This document shows, one piece after another, positions 16,221 through 25,454 of a DNA stretch of 34,764 nt. The position numbers and the translations under genes are program-made. Below the pieces are notes generated by a model. That model saw only the letters and a program-made list of their open reading frames with translations, did no database searches and was not told the origin of the DNA. Every line of letters starts with the position of its first letter. The stretch's first letter is position 1. The stretch covers positions 1 through 34,764 of the forward strand of contig CASFWX010000022.1 in NCBI GenBank assembly GCA_949298545.1, in the 5' to 3' direction. Source of the stretch: an uncultured Verrucomicrobiota bacterium. GTDB taxonomy: Bacteria > Verrucomicrobiota > Verrucomicrobiia > Opitutales > Intestinicryptomonadaceae.

Positions 16221-18725
16221 TTATCTTACGTCTCTTGCATTCAGCAAAGGCGATTTCATCGTCCTCTCTCTGAAATTTTTTATTCTGTGAAATGTCATAA
16301 AGTTTGAATTGTGCTGATTGCACGCTTTCGACACGCCGTCGAAATAGGCGGTGCGCGACACAAACACGATGTCGTCGCCATCAAAGAGCCAATCCGCATA
16401 TTGAAAGCCCTCGTACTTCGAATCCCCCGACTGAAGCACTATGGAATCCACCCGCCATGTAAACAAATCCGGAGACGAAGCCAAAACGAGAGTATTGCGT
16501 ATGACATCGCTCACCACTAGCGAGCAGCGGTATTCCTCCGGAATCCAATTAGAGAGCGTCCAATATCTGCCGGAAACGGGATCGTAGCGAACAACGAATT
16601 TTTTCGCCCCGCCGGGAAACCATACGAATCCGCCGCCCGTCCGGTTTGTCAGCTTCATACTCGAATCAAAGGACAGTTTTGTCCCATCTGAAGATACTTT
16701 GACAAGGGCTGCGACATCGTCGATATTGCCGAGCACGCGGAGCATGTCCCAAAGCTGCCCGTTTTTATCTAAGACCATGTTCCCCTCTATCCATGAGACG
16801 TGGGCGTTGCTCTTGAGCTTTTGCGGAAAGAGAAAAGGTGTTGATATCCGCCAATTTTCCGCATCGAGCAGGTCGGAATCGGCAGGGGCCGAAAGCACCG
16901 CTATCTCTCCCCGCTCCCCTGCTCTCGCCCTTTCCATCGCCCTCCATATTCTTCCGCCGGCGACTACAACTGCGGTGGAGGATGTATGGAAGCGGTTATT
17001 TATCATTCCGCCGCGCCAACGGATTTTGTCTTCGGCATTTCCGCGTATAAGCCCCGACTTCTTATCCTTGGGATATGTCCAAGTTTTTCCGCCGTCTACG
17101 GATTTTAAGATAGCGCAGTTCCCGCCGGGAGCGCCCATGAGCCACAAAGCTCCGTTGTGATAGAACAGCCCTCCCCAAAACATCTCGACTTCGGAAATCT
17201 TTTCCCATGTCTCGCCCTTGTCGGAAGACGAATATATGTGGGTTTCGTCCTTGCCATCAACCCGCGCGCCCTTGCCGAAAAAGTCATGGCTGGCAATGTA
17301 GGTCCCGTCGGGAAGGATACATATTGACGGCGTGCCTATATAGCGTTTTGTCGGAGCTGGAGAATACGCTATAACACTTCCCGGCACATCCGAAAAATCA
17401 AGGTCTTCTCCGCGTTTATCCGCTTCCATCAAAACGCCCGCGCCTCCTGCCGCATCTTTGCCCTTGTCCTTCCCCAACTTTTCCGTTTCGCCAAATTTTC
17501 GGAAATTTTTTATGCGGTGGAAGGTGATAAAATTAGAGTCGTGCTGGCGGCGGGCGTTTTCTTTTCCGTCAAAGTATGCAGTGCGCGATACAAACGCGAT
17601 GTCGTCGCCGTCAAAAATCCAATCGGCATATTGAAAAGCCTCCAAAGCCGGATCGCCCGCGCTGAGAATAATGCGCGCCACTTTCCAATCGAACAAATCG
17701 TCGGAATATACGAGGGCGAGAGTATTTCTGATCAAACTGTTGTCCGGCAGCGCGCCGCGGTATTCCGGCGGGATATAGTTGGACAAGCTCCAGAACTTTC
17801 CGCTCTTTTCGTCGTAGCGGGGCACAAATTTCTTAGATCCGCCGGGAAAACGTATGAAGCCGCGCTTTTTGGTTTTCGACGGGGCCAATTCAAACGACAA
17901 ATTTTTCCCGTCTTCTGAAACGCCAACTAAAGCGGCAACATCGTCTGTAATTCCATGCACGCGAAGCATGTTCCATATCTTTCCCGATTTATCGGCAACC
18001 ATGTTTCCCTCAAGCCAGGTTCTATGCGCGGCGGTCTTCTTGTCTTTCGGAAAGAATAACGGGTCTGACATCGTCCAACTTTCCGGCTTTAGAAGATCAG
18101 CATCCACAGGCGCCGAAAATACGGCGAGTTCCCCGTGTTTCCAGACTCCGCTCCGCTCCATCGCGCGCCATATTCTGCCATTTGCAACGAGAACCGCAGT
18201 CGACGAGGTGTGGAATCCCACCTTCGATTTCTTCCCGTTTACCGTCCGCAGCTCCTCTTGGCGTATTACCGATGTCTCCCATGTTTTTCCGCCGTCAACT
18301 GACTTGCGTATAGCGCAATCTCCACCAAAATTTCCCATCATCCACAGTGCTCCGTTGTGGTAGAACAAGCCTCCCCAAAACATATTCATCTCGGAGATTT
18401 TTTTCCATGTCCTGCCCTTGTCGCGCGATTCGTATATGGCGGTAAGTTTTGGAGAGGGGGCGTTCTTTCCGAAAAAATCGTGGCTGGCTACATATGTCCC
18501 GTCGGGAAGGGCGCAAATGCTGGGAGTTCCCAAATAGACCCCGCTTGAAGCGGGGGAATGGGCGATAATCGATCCTGACACCCCTTTGATGTTCGGATAA
18601 TCATCGGAACCACTTTTAGGAGATATTTTCGATTCCTGCGCATGGAGCGGCGCCGCCAATACTGACAAAACACAGGCAGGCAAAAACGCCTTCCACGCTC
18701 TCGAGAGAACTCTCAATGTTTCCAT
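16221..18725 (-). CDS. Secreted two-module sialidase-fold protein
   Basis: The 834-residue product carries an N-terminal signal peptide (cleavage expected near AHAQ-like PLHAQ, residue 30) and two complete copies of the module found singly in the next gene. Module 1 spans about 45-410, module 2 about 440-834, with a Lys/Gly/Asp-rich linker. GTPSIC stands at 66 and again at 464, so the repeat unit is 398 residues. Each module repeats WGGLFYHNGALW, HTSSTAV, RIWRAMER, W(L/I)EGNMV, MLRV, IRNTL and FQYADW. Each keeps the sialidase-type Glu, two Arg and Tyr but lacks the first Arg. Two catalytic modules in one chain may bind or cut a repetitive glycan; the substrate is unknown. It is the first gene of the pair. 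An AT-rich region of about 190 bases precedes it. Confidence 0.83.
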   Translation of the reverse strand: METLRVLSRAWKAFLPACVLSVLAAPLHAQESKISPKSGSDDYPNIKGVSGSIIAHSPASSGVYLGTPSICALPDGTYVASHDFFGKNAPSPKLTAIYESRDKGRTWKKISEMNMFWGGLFYHNGALWMMGNFGGDCAIRKSVDGGKTWETSVIRQEELRTVNGKKSKVGFHTSSTAVLVANGRIWRAMERSGVWKHGELAVFSAPVDADLLKPESWTMSDPLFFPKDKKTAAHRTWLEGNMVADKSGKIWNMLRVHGITDDVAALVGVSEDGKNLSFELAPSKTKKRGFIRFPGGSKKFVPRYDEKSGKFWSLSNYIPPEYRGALPDNSLIRNTLALVYSDDLFDWKVARIILSAGDPALEAFQYADWIFDGDDIAFVSRTAYFDGKENARRQHDSNFITFHRIKNFRKFGETEKLGKDKGKDAAGGAGVLMEADKRGEDLDFSDVPGSVIAYSPAPTKRYIGTPSICILPDGTYIASHDFFGKGARVDGKDETHIYSSSDKGETWEKISEVEMFWGGLFYHNGALWLMGAPGGNCAILKSVDGGKTWTYPKDKKSGLIRGNAEDKIRWRGGMINNRFHTSSTAVVVAGGRIWRAMERARAGERGEIAVLSAPADSDLLDAENWRISTPFLFPQKLKSNAHVSWIEGNMVLDKNGQLWDMLRVLGNIDDVAALVKVSSDGTKLSFDSSMKLTNRTGGGFVWFPGGAKKFVVRYDPVSGRYWTLSNWIPEEYRCSLVVSDVIRNTLVLASSPDLFTWRVDSIVLQSGDSKYEGFQYADWLFDGDDIVFVSRTAYFDGVSKACNQHNSNFMTFHRIKNFRERTMKSPLLNARDVR

Positions 18726-18919
18726 ACCTAAAAAACTAACATTTCCTTCCCGTTTAAAAAGAGCAGCTTCTCTTTTTTTTAATTTGTGTTTAAAAAACGG
18801 GAGAAAAGTGTCAATTTAAAAAAAACGGTTTTTCGCCCGTCCAATCTGCCCCTGGTTTTTTAAACGGCCGGTTGAGTTTTACAAGATGTACAACGCCGCC
18901 TTGGCGGAGGGAAATAAAA

Positions 18920-20371
18920 TTACTTTTTATTTGCGCCCTCCGGCTCGACGATTGGAACGAGAACCTGTTTGGAGGATGATGGAACGTCGTTGTTTTTCAA
19001 AGCCCAAACGCAGTATTGCTCTACTAATGGCATCTCATAGCAATGCTGGGCTATCGTCATTAGAGCCGCCCTGTTGAGAAGCCCAAGCATAAACTTTTTC
19101 CACTCTTCCTGGTTTTCCGGCCGTTTGCGGGCAGCTTTGAGATTGTCCGAAAATACGGCCTCCTCATTGCGAGACAAAAGATCCATTATTCTGCGAATCG
19201 GCTTATACGTTCCGTCGGAATAAAATTCTCCCCATAGCATATCGACTTGCGCCGCGCCCATGACGGAATCCCATTCCTTGTACGGATCGGGAAATTTCGC
19301 CGCGCGGATCCTCTTTTGGTAAGCTTTTTCCTTCTCCTTCAAGATGGACTCGTCTATTGGATCCTCACCGCAAATGGCGAGCAAAAATATAATTTTCGCC
19401 CTGTCCATAGATGATGCTTTTTTAAAATAATCGCGCGCGGCAGAAAGCAGGAAGCCGTTGCGCTTAAACGCAGCTTTGAGAAATCCTATGTGCGAATAAT
19501 TGAGCGAATTTGGCGCCTTTTTCTGCTCGAGGTTAAAATCCTTTGAAAAGAAGATAGACCAGAGTGCTTCCGGAGACGGCTGAAGATAGAAAAACTTTAC
19601 GTAGTCCCGGACTATTTTCGCCCCTACAAAAGGATTCGGAGCTGACCACGCGACAAGATCCATGTCGTTTACATACTTTGCAGTCCGCCCAGACACGTTG
19701 TCCTTTACGGTAAATGTAAAAATATATTTACCGTCTTTAAAAGATTCGTCAAAGCTTGCCGCTATGACATCGGGACATGCAACGATTATGTTCGGCGAGC
19801 TCTTTTCCCCATCAAAGTTTGAATCTTTTACAATAGACTTCACAGATCCGTCCGGATATTTGCAGTCTATGGAGTATGTAAGGCTGAACTTTCCGTCTTT
19901 TACAGCGGCCCCGGATACAAACGGGAAAAGAGCGAAATTCTGGTTGAAAAATATTTTTTTGATTTGCGATATGTGCGGAACTGAATCCGGCGGAAGGCGG
20001 AACCACCAATCCATAGCCTGGTCTTGGACGCTGATGTATAGCGACGGCGAAAGTTCCGCATCGGCATAATCCGAAGCCGCGCCTCCTTGCCCGGATTTAT
20101 CGGGGCGGCTTGCCACAGAAGCGGAGAGGGGATCCTTAGAGACTGGATCTTTTGTGGTTCGAATCGGCGAATCGCCAGATGGCAGATGGGAGTCCGAAGG
20201 CGAAGAATTGTCCGAAGTCCGGCTCCGCTTAGACGGGGAGACCGAAGCTGGGGGATTGGAATTTCCGTTTCCCTCCGGAGAGGCGGAAGATTTAGATTCA
20301 ACTTCGGAAAATGCGAAAGTCCCGCACAACAACGCAACGGCCAAAGCGGCGAATCGAATAAAAATTTTCAT
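18920..20371 (-). CDS. Secreted protein of unknown function
   Basis: The product (about 483 residues) has a signal peptide MKIFIRFAALAVALLCGTFA and then a long Ser/Pro/Asp-rich linker (to about 105), followed by a folded region. Residues about 105-250 read like beta strands, with ISVQDQAMDWWFRLPPDSVP and IFTFTVKDNVSGRTAKYVND. The rest is helical and charged. I recognise no family. The frame is open to a TTG at 20407; the ATG at 20371 was chosen because it begins the signal peptide, and one at 20383 is also possible. The gene is last in the glnB operon, 43 bases after the nucleotidyltransferase, and lies upstream of the sialidase-fold pair on the same strand. A role with that exported pair is only a guess. 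Confidence 0.72.
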   Translation of the reverse strand: MKIFIRFAALAVALLCGTFAFSEVESKSSASPEGNGNSNPPASVSPSKRSRTSDNSSPSDSHLPSGDSPIRTTKDPVSKDPLSASVASRPDKSGQGGAASDYADAELSPSLYISVQDQAMDWWFRLPPDSVPHISQIKKIFFNQNFALFPFVSGAAVKDGKFSLTYSIDCKYPDGSVKSIVKDSNFDGEKSSPNIIVACPDVIAASFDESFKDGKYIFTFTVKDNVSGRTAKYVNDMDLVAWSAPNPFVGAKIVRDYVKFFYLQPSPEALWSIFFSKDFNLEQKKAPNSLNYSHIGFLKAAFKRNGFLLSAARDYFKKASSMDRAKIIFLLAICGEDPIDESILKEKEKAYQKRIRAAKFPDPYKEWDSVMGAAQVDMLWGEFYSDGTYKPIRRIMDLLSRNEEAVFSDNLKAARKRPENQEEWKKFMLGLLNRAALMTIAQHCYEMPLVEQYCVWALKNNDVPSSSKQVLVPIVEPEGANKK

Positions 20372-20414
20372 ATTTGCGATCATAGAATTAAAAGTGGAGA
20401 TGGGCAAGCGAGTT

Positions 20415-21263
20415 TTAAGCGCGTCCGGCCGCTTTTAGAAAAGCTTCGACCACAGGAACGTCCGCCTTGTATGTAACGCCCTGCCATTTCTCGTCGGTCG
20501 GAAGTATCTTAACGCGGATCTTCCCGTTTCGAACAGCCGCGTCAACCGCGGCCGGAAGGTAGAATTCCGCCGTTTCGCTCCGAGAATTTTTTGAGAGAAA
20601 CGAATCGAAATCCGAAGCCAGCAGCGGCATAAAGTCCGGAGCAAAAGACCAAAAGTTCAACGATGCAAATTCGTCGCCGCTGAAACGTTCCCCCGACGAC
20701 GATAAAACCGCGCTTCCCGCCGGGGAAAGCCCCCCGACTTCGCGCACACCAAGCAGATTCAATTCAGAATCGCATGAGCAGACTCCGCGGGAAACCGCCC
20801 CGTTTTCCGACATCGTATTGCGCAGCCTGTATCCGGCGAGCGCGTGGGTAGAAGGCAATCCGGCGCGAAGGAAGGCGGCTGCGTCCGAATATGCGGAAGC
20901 CCCGTAATAGTCGTCCGCATTGATGGCGATAAATGGCTCGGAAATGTCGTCTGCGCAAGCGAGAACTGCGTGCCCCGTGCCCCAAGGCTTGCTTCTCCCC
21001 TCGGGGAGTGGAAACCCCTTTCTGTCCTGAAACACATAATGGACGTCGAGTAGCGACTCGTATTTGCCGGACACTTCAGCCCGAAAGATTTTTTCTATGT
21101 CTGAGCGAATGACGAAAACCGCCTTTTCAATGCCCGAGCGCAACGCGTCCTCCATGGAAAAGTCGAGCATCGTCTTCCGCGAAGGACCGAATTTCGCCGC
21201 TTGTTTTAGTCCGCCGAAACGGCTTCCCATGCCTGCGGCCATAGCTATAATTGATAATTTCAT
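20415..21263 (-). CDS. Sugar-phosphate nucleotidyltransferase-like protein
   Basis: The 282-residue protein has the nucleotide-binding start MAAGMGSRFGGLKQ with KFGPSRKTMLDFSMEDALRSG, the pattern of GT-A fold nucleotidyltransferases that join sugar-1-phosphates to NTPs. INADDYYGASAYSD gives the metal-binding Asp pair and the FWSFAPDF region is typical of this group. Such a protein feeds cell-wall or surface polysaccharide synthesis. The specific sugar and nucleotide are not readable. It is 13 bases after ruvC and 43 bases before the secreted-protein gene on the same strand, so it belongs to the five-gene operon that starts with glnB. The ATG start gives the motif at residues 8-18, as in relatives. 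Confidence 0.85.
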   Translation of the reverse strand: MKLSIIAMAAGMGSRFGGLKQAAKFGPSRKTMLDFSMEDALRSGIEKAVFVIRSDIEKIFRAEVSGKYESLLDVHYVFQDRKGFPLPEGRSKPWGTGHAVLACADDISEPFIAINADDYYGASAYSDAAAFLRAGLPSTHALAGYRLRNTMSENGAVSRGVCSCDSELNLLGVREVGGLSPAGSAVLSSSGERFSGDEFASLNFWSFAPDFMPLLASDFDSFLSKNSRSETAEFYLPAAVDAAVRNGKIRVKILPTDEKWQGVTYKADVPVVEAFLKAAGRA

Positions 21264-21276
21264 ATATAAATGCGAA

Positions 21277-21924
21277 TTAAACTTTGTGTGTGAATATGTG
21301 CGTTATGGCCGCCCCGGAGGCGTCGGCTTCGTCTGGCGGAAGCACGGGGGCGCCCGCGACTATGACGGAAACGGACCTGGCTATCTGCTCCTTGCTTGCC
21401 CTTCCGTAGCCTATAACAGCCTGCTTTATGCGGAGGGGCGGATACTCAAAAACCTCAAGCCCCGCCGCCGCAACCGCAGCTATTGCCGCCCCGCGCGACG
21501 ATCCGAGAATCATGGCGGTCCTAAAGTTTTGGACGTACACGCTCTGCTCTATCGACGCGCAAACCGGCCTGTTCCTCTCTATCATTGCGGAAGTCTCTGT
21601 AAGAATGCGCGCCAGACATTCCGCCATGGACATCTTCGGAGAATTCTTTATCGTCTTTGACTCGACGTAGCGCAAGGAACCGTCGGGCATGGACTCAATA
21701 ACGGAGAGCCCCGTTCCCCTGAGAGACGGGTCTATGCCGAGCACCAGCCCGACCATTTGGCTTCCCCGGAGGGAGCGTTCGCGCTCGTCTCCCTTTCTTT
21801 TCAGCCACTTGCTCCACGGATCTACCCTCAAGCCTCCCGGGCGTGCCCGAATCGCGTCCGCATTTGCGCCATCAACCGATCCGGCTATCTTTTGGGTCCA
21901 CAATAATCTTCCGCTCTTGCCCAT
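21277..21924 (-). CDS. ruvC: Holliday junction resolvase RuvC with N-terminal extension
   Basis: RuvC cuts Holliday junctions during recombination. The four catalytic acids are present: Asp65 in LGIDPSLRGTG, Glu126 in SIEQSVYV, and Asp198 and Asp201 in DEADASGAA. NFRTAMILGSSRGAAIAAVA and KQAVIGYGRASKEQI are further family stretches. Residues 1-56 form a basic extension before the usual start. I chose the ATG at 21924 because it lies one base after the upstream stop (TGATATG), as expected for coupled translation; MVGLVLGID at 21756 would give a standard-length protein. ruvA and ruvB are not nearby. It is third in the glnB operon. Confidence 0.92.
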   Translation of the reverse strand: MGKSGRLLWTQKIAGSVDGANADAIRARPGGLRVDPWSKWLKRKGDERERSLRGSQMVGLVLGIDPSLRGTGLSVIESMPDGSLRYVESKTIKNSPKMSMAECLARILTETSAMIERNRPVCASIEQSVYVQNFRTAMILGSSRGAAIAAVAAAGLEVFEYPPLRIKQAVIGYGRASKEQIARSVSVIVAGAPVLPPDEADASGAAITHIFTHKV

Positions 21925-21925
21925 A

Positions 21926-23263
21926 TCAAACGAGTTTGTATTTCCCAGGGACTGCCAGAGGCGCAACCGGCAGCCTGCCAAATTCCAGTTTCGCGGGCAT
22001 TAGAGACTCGCGCGACTTCAGCTCCGCCCACGAGTATCTAAATCTGCGCCCCGAATACGCGCTCAATCTCCCGGCTACCGCCATCATGGAAGAATCTGTG
22101 GCAGAATCTATCTGGTTCACCCCCAAAGATCCACGGACAGACTCCACCAGTTCTTTATGCAGCTGCACTACCGGTTCGGGGGGGCGCTTGGCAATCCAAT
22201 TCTTCTCCCCACGAATGAAGGTCTCTCCGAACATATTCGTCTCTAAAACCCCCTTCGTCCCGAATACGCGCTCCAGAACCATGTAATCGGTCCCCGGCTC
22301 CTGGCGGCACGAAGCCTGCAAATGCACTCCGCCGCCATAGTCGTAATCGACAGAAAAATGCGAAAACCTGTTTCCGAACTCCGGCATCGGCAAATCCACC
22401 CCCCTGCCACCGAGGCCGTTTACGTATTCCGGTTTCCGCCCGAAAATCCACGACATCACGTCGAGATTGTGCACCTGCTGCTCGACTATATGGTCGCCTG
22501 AGGCCCAAACAAACATCGCCCAGTTGCGCAACTGGTATTCAAGCCCGTCGAAATTGAAATCGTCCCGGCATGCTTTGACGTCCATTCCGTCGAAATGCGG
22601 AAGGAACCAAAAGCATTGCGCGTGCGTTATTTCCCCTATATCTCCGCCCGCCACGCGCGCTGCCGCCTCGCGGTATCCCATGTGGTAGCGCCTTTGCAAT
22701 CCGCAAACCGCAGTCAAATTCGCGTTCTTAGCCGCGCGGGCGAGAGGACGCATTTGGCGCGCCTGCACGGGATCGACGCATACGGGTTTTTCCATCAAAA
22801 AATGTTTTCCCGCCGCAACGCACGCGGCAACCTCGCGCGGACGGAATACCGGCGGGGTCGCCAATACTACTATGTCGGCATCCGAGTTTACCGCCCCGAG
22901 ATAGGAGTCGAGTCCGATAAAGACCCTTGAAGGCGGGACATCGAACATATCCCTTCCGTATTTTTGCGAGAGCCTGTCGCGCAAAGACTGCGCGCAATCG
23001 GCAAAAGCGTCGGCAATCGCGACAATCCTCACCCCCATGTTCAGGCCGAGCAGGATTTCCGACGAGCGCAAGCCGCATCTCCCGCATCCGACAATCGCGA
23101 CTTTAAGAGTTTCCGAGCTTTCCGCGAAAACGCCAGATACCTTTGGAATAGCGCCCGCGCTCCCGCCCGCTGAAGCCTTTTCAAATCCGGACATTAGCCG
23201 GGGAAAAGCCAACACTGAAGCGGCCCCGGCAGAAGATCTCAAAAGGAAAGTCCGCCTTTTCAT
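21926..23263 (-). CDS. Tat-exported Gfo/Idh/MocA-family oxidoreductase
   Basis: The 445-residue protein starts with MKRRTFLLRSSAGAASVLAF, a twin-arginine signal, so it should be folded with its cofactor in the cytoplasm and then exported. The Rossmann loop is VAIVGCGRCGLRSSEIL, and the family's EKP motif appears in HFLMEKPVCVDP. Its C-terminal region carries HNLDVMSWIFG, typical of the catalytic His helix, and GTDYMVLERVFGTKG. Such proteins oxidise or reduce sugars or related compounds with NAD(P); secreted Gfo/Idh/MocA proteins are common in Planctomycetes and Verrucomicrobia. It follows glnB by 12 bases and precedes ruvC by one base. The substrate is not known. Confidence 0.9.
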   Translation of the reverse strand: MKRRTFLLRSSAGAASVLAFPRLMSGFEKASAGGSAGAIPKVSGVFAESSETLKVAIVGCGRCGLRSSEILLGLNMGVRIVAIADAFADCAQSLRDRLSQKYGRDMFDVPPSRVFIGLDSYLGAVNSDADIVVLATPPVFRPREVAACVAAGKHFLMEKPVCVDPVQARQMRPLARAAKNANLTAVCGLQRRYHMGYREAAARVAGGDIGEITHAQCFWFLPHFDGMDVKACRDDFNFDGLEYQLRNWAMFVWASGDHIVEQQVHNLDVMSWIFGRKPEYVNGLGGRGVDLPMPEFGNRFSHFSVDYDYGGGVHLQASCRQEPGTDYMVLERVFGTKGVLETNMFGETFIRGEKNWIAKRPPEPVVQLHKELVESVRGSLGVNQIDSATDSSMMAVAGRLSAYSGRRFRYSWAELKSRESLMPAKLEFGRLPVAPLAVPGKYKLV

Positions 23264-23275
23264 CGACGATGCGGG

Positions 23276-23632
<357 letters not shown>

Positions 23633-23701
23633 TCAATTGTAAAATAGAAATTGCCGACGGCGAAAAAGCCGCTATACCAATCGGACAACAATTCTTAAAA
23701 T

Positions 23702-24559
23702 ATGTTCTCACCGCACGCGCTAAAAGTCAAATTGAAAGAAGAGTCCGAAAAACTCGGCTTCGACGGCTTCGGCGTCTGCTCGGCGGAAGATTTTTCTAGC
23801 GCGGAGGCAGCTGAATTGCGCTGTTGGCTCGACAAAGGCATGAATGATAAAATGGAATATCTCGAGCGCGCCTTCGAAAAAAAAATATCTCCGCGAAAAT
23901 ATTTCCCGCAAGCGCGATGCGTAGTTTGCCTGGCGGCAAATTTTTACCGCCCCAGCCCGGAATCGCGCATCGCCCTATATGCCCAGTCGGAAGACTACCA
24001 TAAAGTTATAAAACCAAAGCTCGAAAAGCTCGCGCTTTTAATGTCCGGATTCGGCGGCGAACAAAAAGTTTGCATCGACGCTTCTCCCCTTTGGGAAAAA
24101 CAGCTCGCCCGCCGCGCCGGACTCGGTTGGATAGGGAAAAACACCCTTGTCCTGCGGGAGCTCAACGGCCCATGGAGCTTTATAGGGCTAATCCTTACCA
24201 GCCTCGATCTCCCGCTGGACAGCGAAATCCCAAACCTGTGCGGGCAATGCACGAGATGCGTGGACGCATGCCCGAACGGCGCTCTCACCGACATTGGATT
24301 GGACGCGCGAAAATGCATTTCAAACCTAACCATAGAAAGGAAACCGCCGCTGCCGGAAACCGAAAGAAAAATGTGCGCGGACAAAATCTTCGGTTGCGAC
24401 ATATGCCTGCGCGCCTGCCCATTCACCCCGAAGACCCGCATAGGAATAATGCGGGAGCTGGATTCCCGGATAGTCCTTCCGCCTTCGCCGTCGCCCGACG
24501 ATATCGCCCGCGTTTCGGAAGGAACGCCCGTACAGCGCATGCTGCGCCGCAAACAATAG
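23702..24559 (+). CDS. queG: Epoxyqueuosine reductase, short form
   Basis: QueG reduces epoxyqueuosine to queuosine in tRNA, using cobalamin and two [4Fe-4S] clusters. The ferredoxin-like cysteines are clear: CGQCTRCVDACP (180, 183, 186, 190) and CDICLRACP (232, 235, 239), with Cys205 completing the second cluster. The cobalamin/catalytic region reads RRAGLGWIGKNT, as in known QueG proteins. The product is 285 residues; the Escherichia enzyme is longer because of a C-terminal HEAT-repeat part that is missing here. It is first in a plus-strand operon with an FtsB/DivIC-like gene and a GH13 gene. queC, needed for the precursor, lies about 6 kb to the right on the other strand. Confidence 0.92.
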   Translation: MFSPHALKVKLKEESEKLGFDGFGVCSAEDFSSAEAAELRCWLDKGMNDKMEYLERAFEKKISPRKYFPQARCVVCLAANFYRPSPESRIALYAQSEDYHKVIKPKLEKLALLMSGFGGEQKVCIDASPLWEKQLARRAGLGWIGKNTLVLRELNGPWSFIGLILTSLDLPLDSEIPNLCGQCTRCVDACPNGALTDIGLDARKCISNLTIERKPPLPETERKMCADKIFGCDICLRACPFTPKTRIGIMRELDSRIVLPPSPSPDDIARVSEGTPVQRMLRRKQ

Positions 24560-24565
24560 GCTTTA

Positions 24566-24583
24566 CACCGCCAGAAAGCGGTG
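24566..24583 (+). other. Intercistronic hairpin
   Basis: CACCGC (24566-24571) pairs perfectly with GCGGTG (24578-24583) around CAGAAA, in the 37-base gap between queG and the next gene. No T-run follows, so a processing or stability role is more likely than termination. Confidence 0.4.
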
Positions 24584-24596
24584 CGATATTAAAAAA

Positions 24597-25454
24597 ATGC
24601 TACCAGGCGGAATATATAAGGTCGCCGTTGCCACAGCGCTCGCCGCAACCGCTGCGACGGCTGTTTTTATATTCGCAAAATGGAGGGGATTGCGCGAAGA
24701 AAATGAAGAAATAGCCAGAGACGAATCGAAACTTTCATACCGCATAAAATCGCTCGAAGACGAGCTCGCATACAAACGCGAATACTATACCCGCCTGCTT
24801 CACGACGACAAATTTACCGAACGCGTCATACGCGAAAAGCTCGGCTTCGTAGGCCCCAACGAACTGGTGTTTCGCTTTGAAGACTCGGGATTTGTAAAGG
24901 TTGACGGGGGCGACAACATCCCGCAATTTACTCCTCCTTCGTATAAAAAGGAAAAATCCGGAACATCTTCCGCCCCGCGCGCCTACAATGAGGAAGAAAT
25001 TGCCGCTTCTGCGAACGCCCCGAAATTCGGAGAGACCCAAGAGGAAGAGAAACAGGCAGGATTCTTCTCAAGGATTTTCAGCTTTGTCTTTGGAAGCGGA
25101 AAATCCGATTTAAAAGAAAGTTCGCCGGGGAGCGAAATTCTCGAACAACATGCAGTGCAAGATCCGCTCGACAATGAGCCTCCCGACAGCGAAGCCCCGG
25201 ACGAAAAATACGAATTTAAAATAGATATCTCAAAATATCTGTCCGAAGAAGATAAAGCCTCCGCTATATCTAATGCAGACGGATATCCGAACAATTTGCA
25301 GGCGCAGAGCGCGCCGGGGCAAAACAGCAAACTTATAGCCGCCACCCAGCCGAAAAGGCCTACTATTCTCAAGCTCGGAACAAGCCGAAAAAAATACCCT
25401 CCCAGAAGCCTCCCAAGCGGGGCAAAACAAATAATTTTTATTAGCCGCCCATGA
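24597..25454 (+). CDS. FtsB/DivIC-like septum protein with a long C-terminal tail
   Basis: The first 95 residues fit the septum formation initiator family: one membrane helix (about 8-26), a coiled coil (about 30-66), and REKLGFVGPNELVFRFED, the conserved segment after the coil. FtsB/DivIC joins FtsL and FtsQ in the division complex at midcell. Family members are about 100 residues; here about 190 more follow, rich in charged and Pro residues and mostly low complexity, with one hydrophobic stretch near FFSRIFSFVFGSGK (about 155-168). Function of the tail is unknown. Its stop overlaps the start of the GH13 gene by four bases (ATGA). It could also be a fusion of unrelated parts, but no frameshift is apparent. 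Confidence 0.8.
   Translation: MLPGGIYKVAVATALAATAATAVFIFAKWRGLREENEEIARDESKLSYRIKSLEDELAYKREYYTRLLHDDKFTERVIREKLGFVGPNELVFRFEDSGFVKVDGGDNIPQFTPPSYKKEKSGTSSAPRAYNEEEIAASANAPKFGETQEEEKQAGFFSRIFSFVFGSGKSDLKESSPGSEILEQHAVQDPLDNEPPDSEAPDEKYEFKIDISKYLSEEDKASAISNADGYPNNLQAQSAPGQNSKLIAATQPKRPTILKLGTSRKKYPPRSLPSGAKQIIFISRP

Noticed and set aside
18891..18910. CCGCC/GGCGG hairpin as terminator of the secreted-protein gene
   Set aside because: Only two bases separate the arms so the usable stem is four pairs, and no T-run follows on the minus strand.
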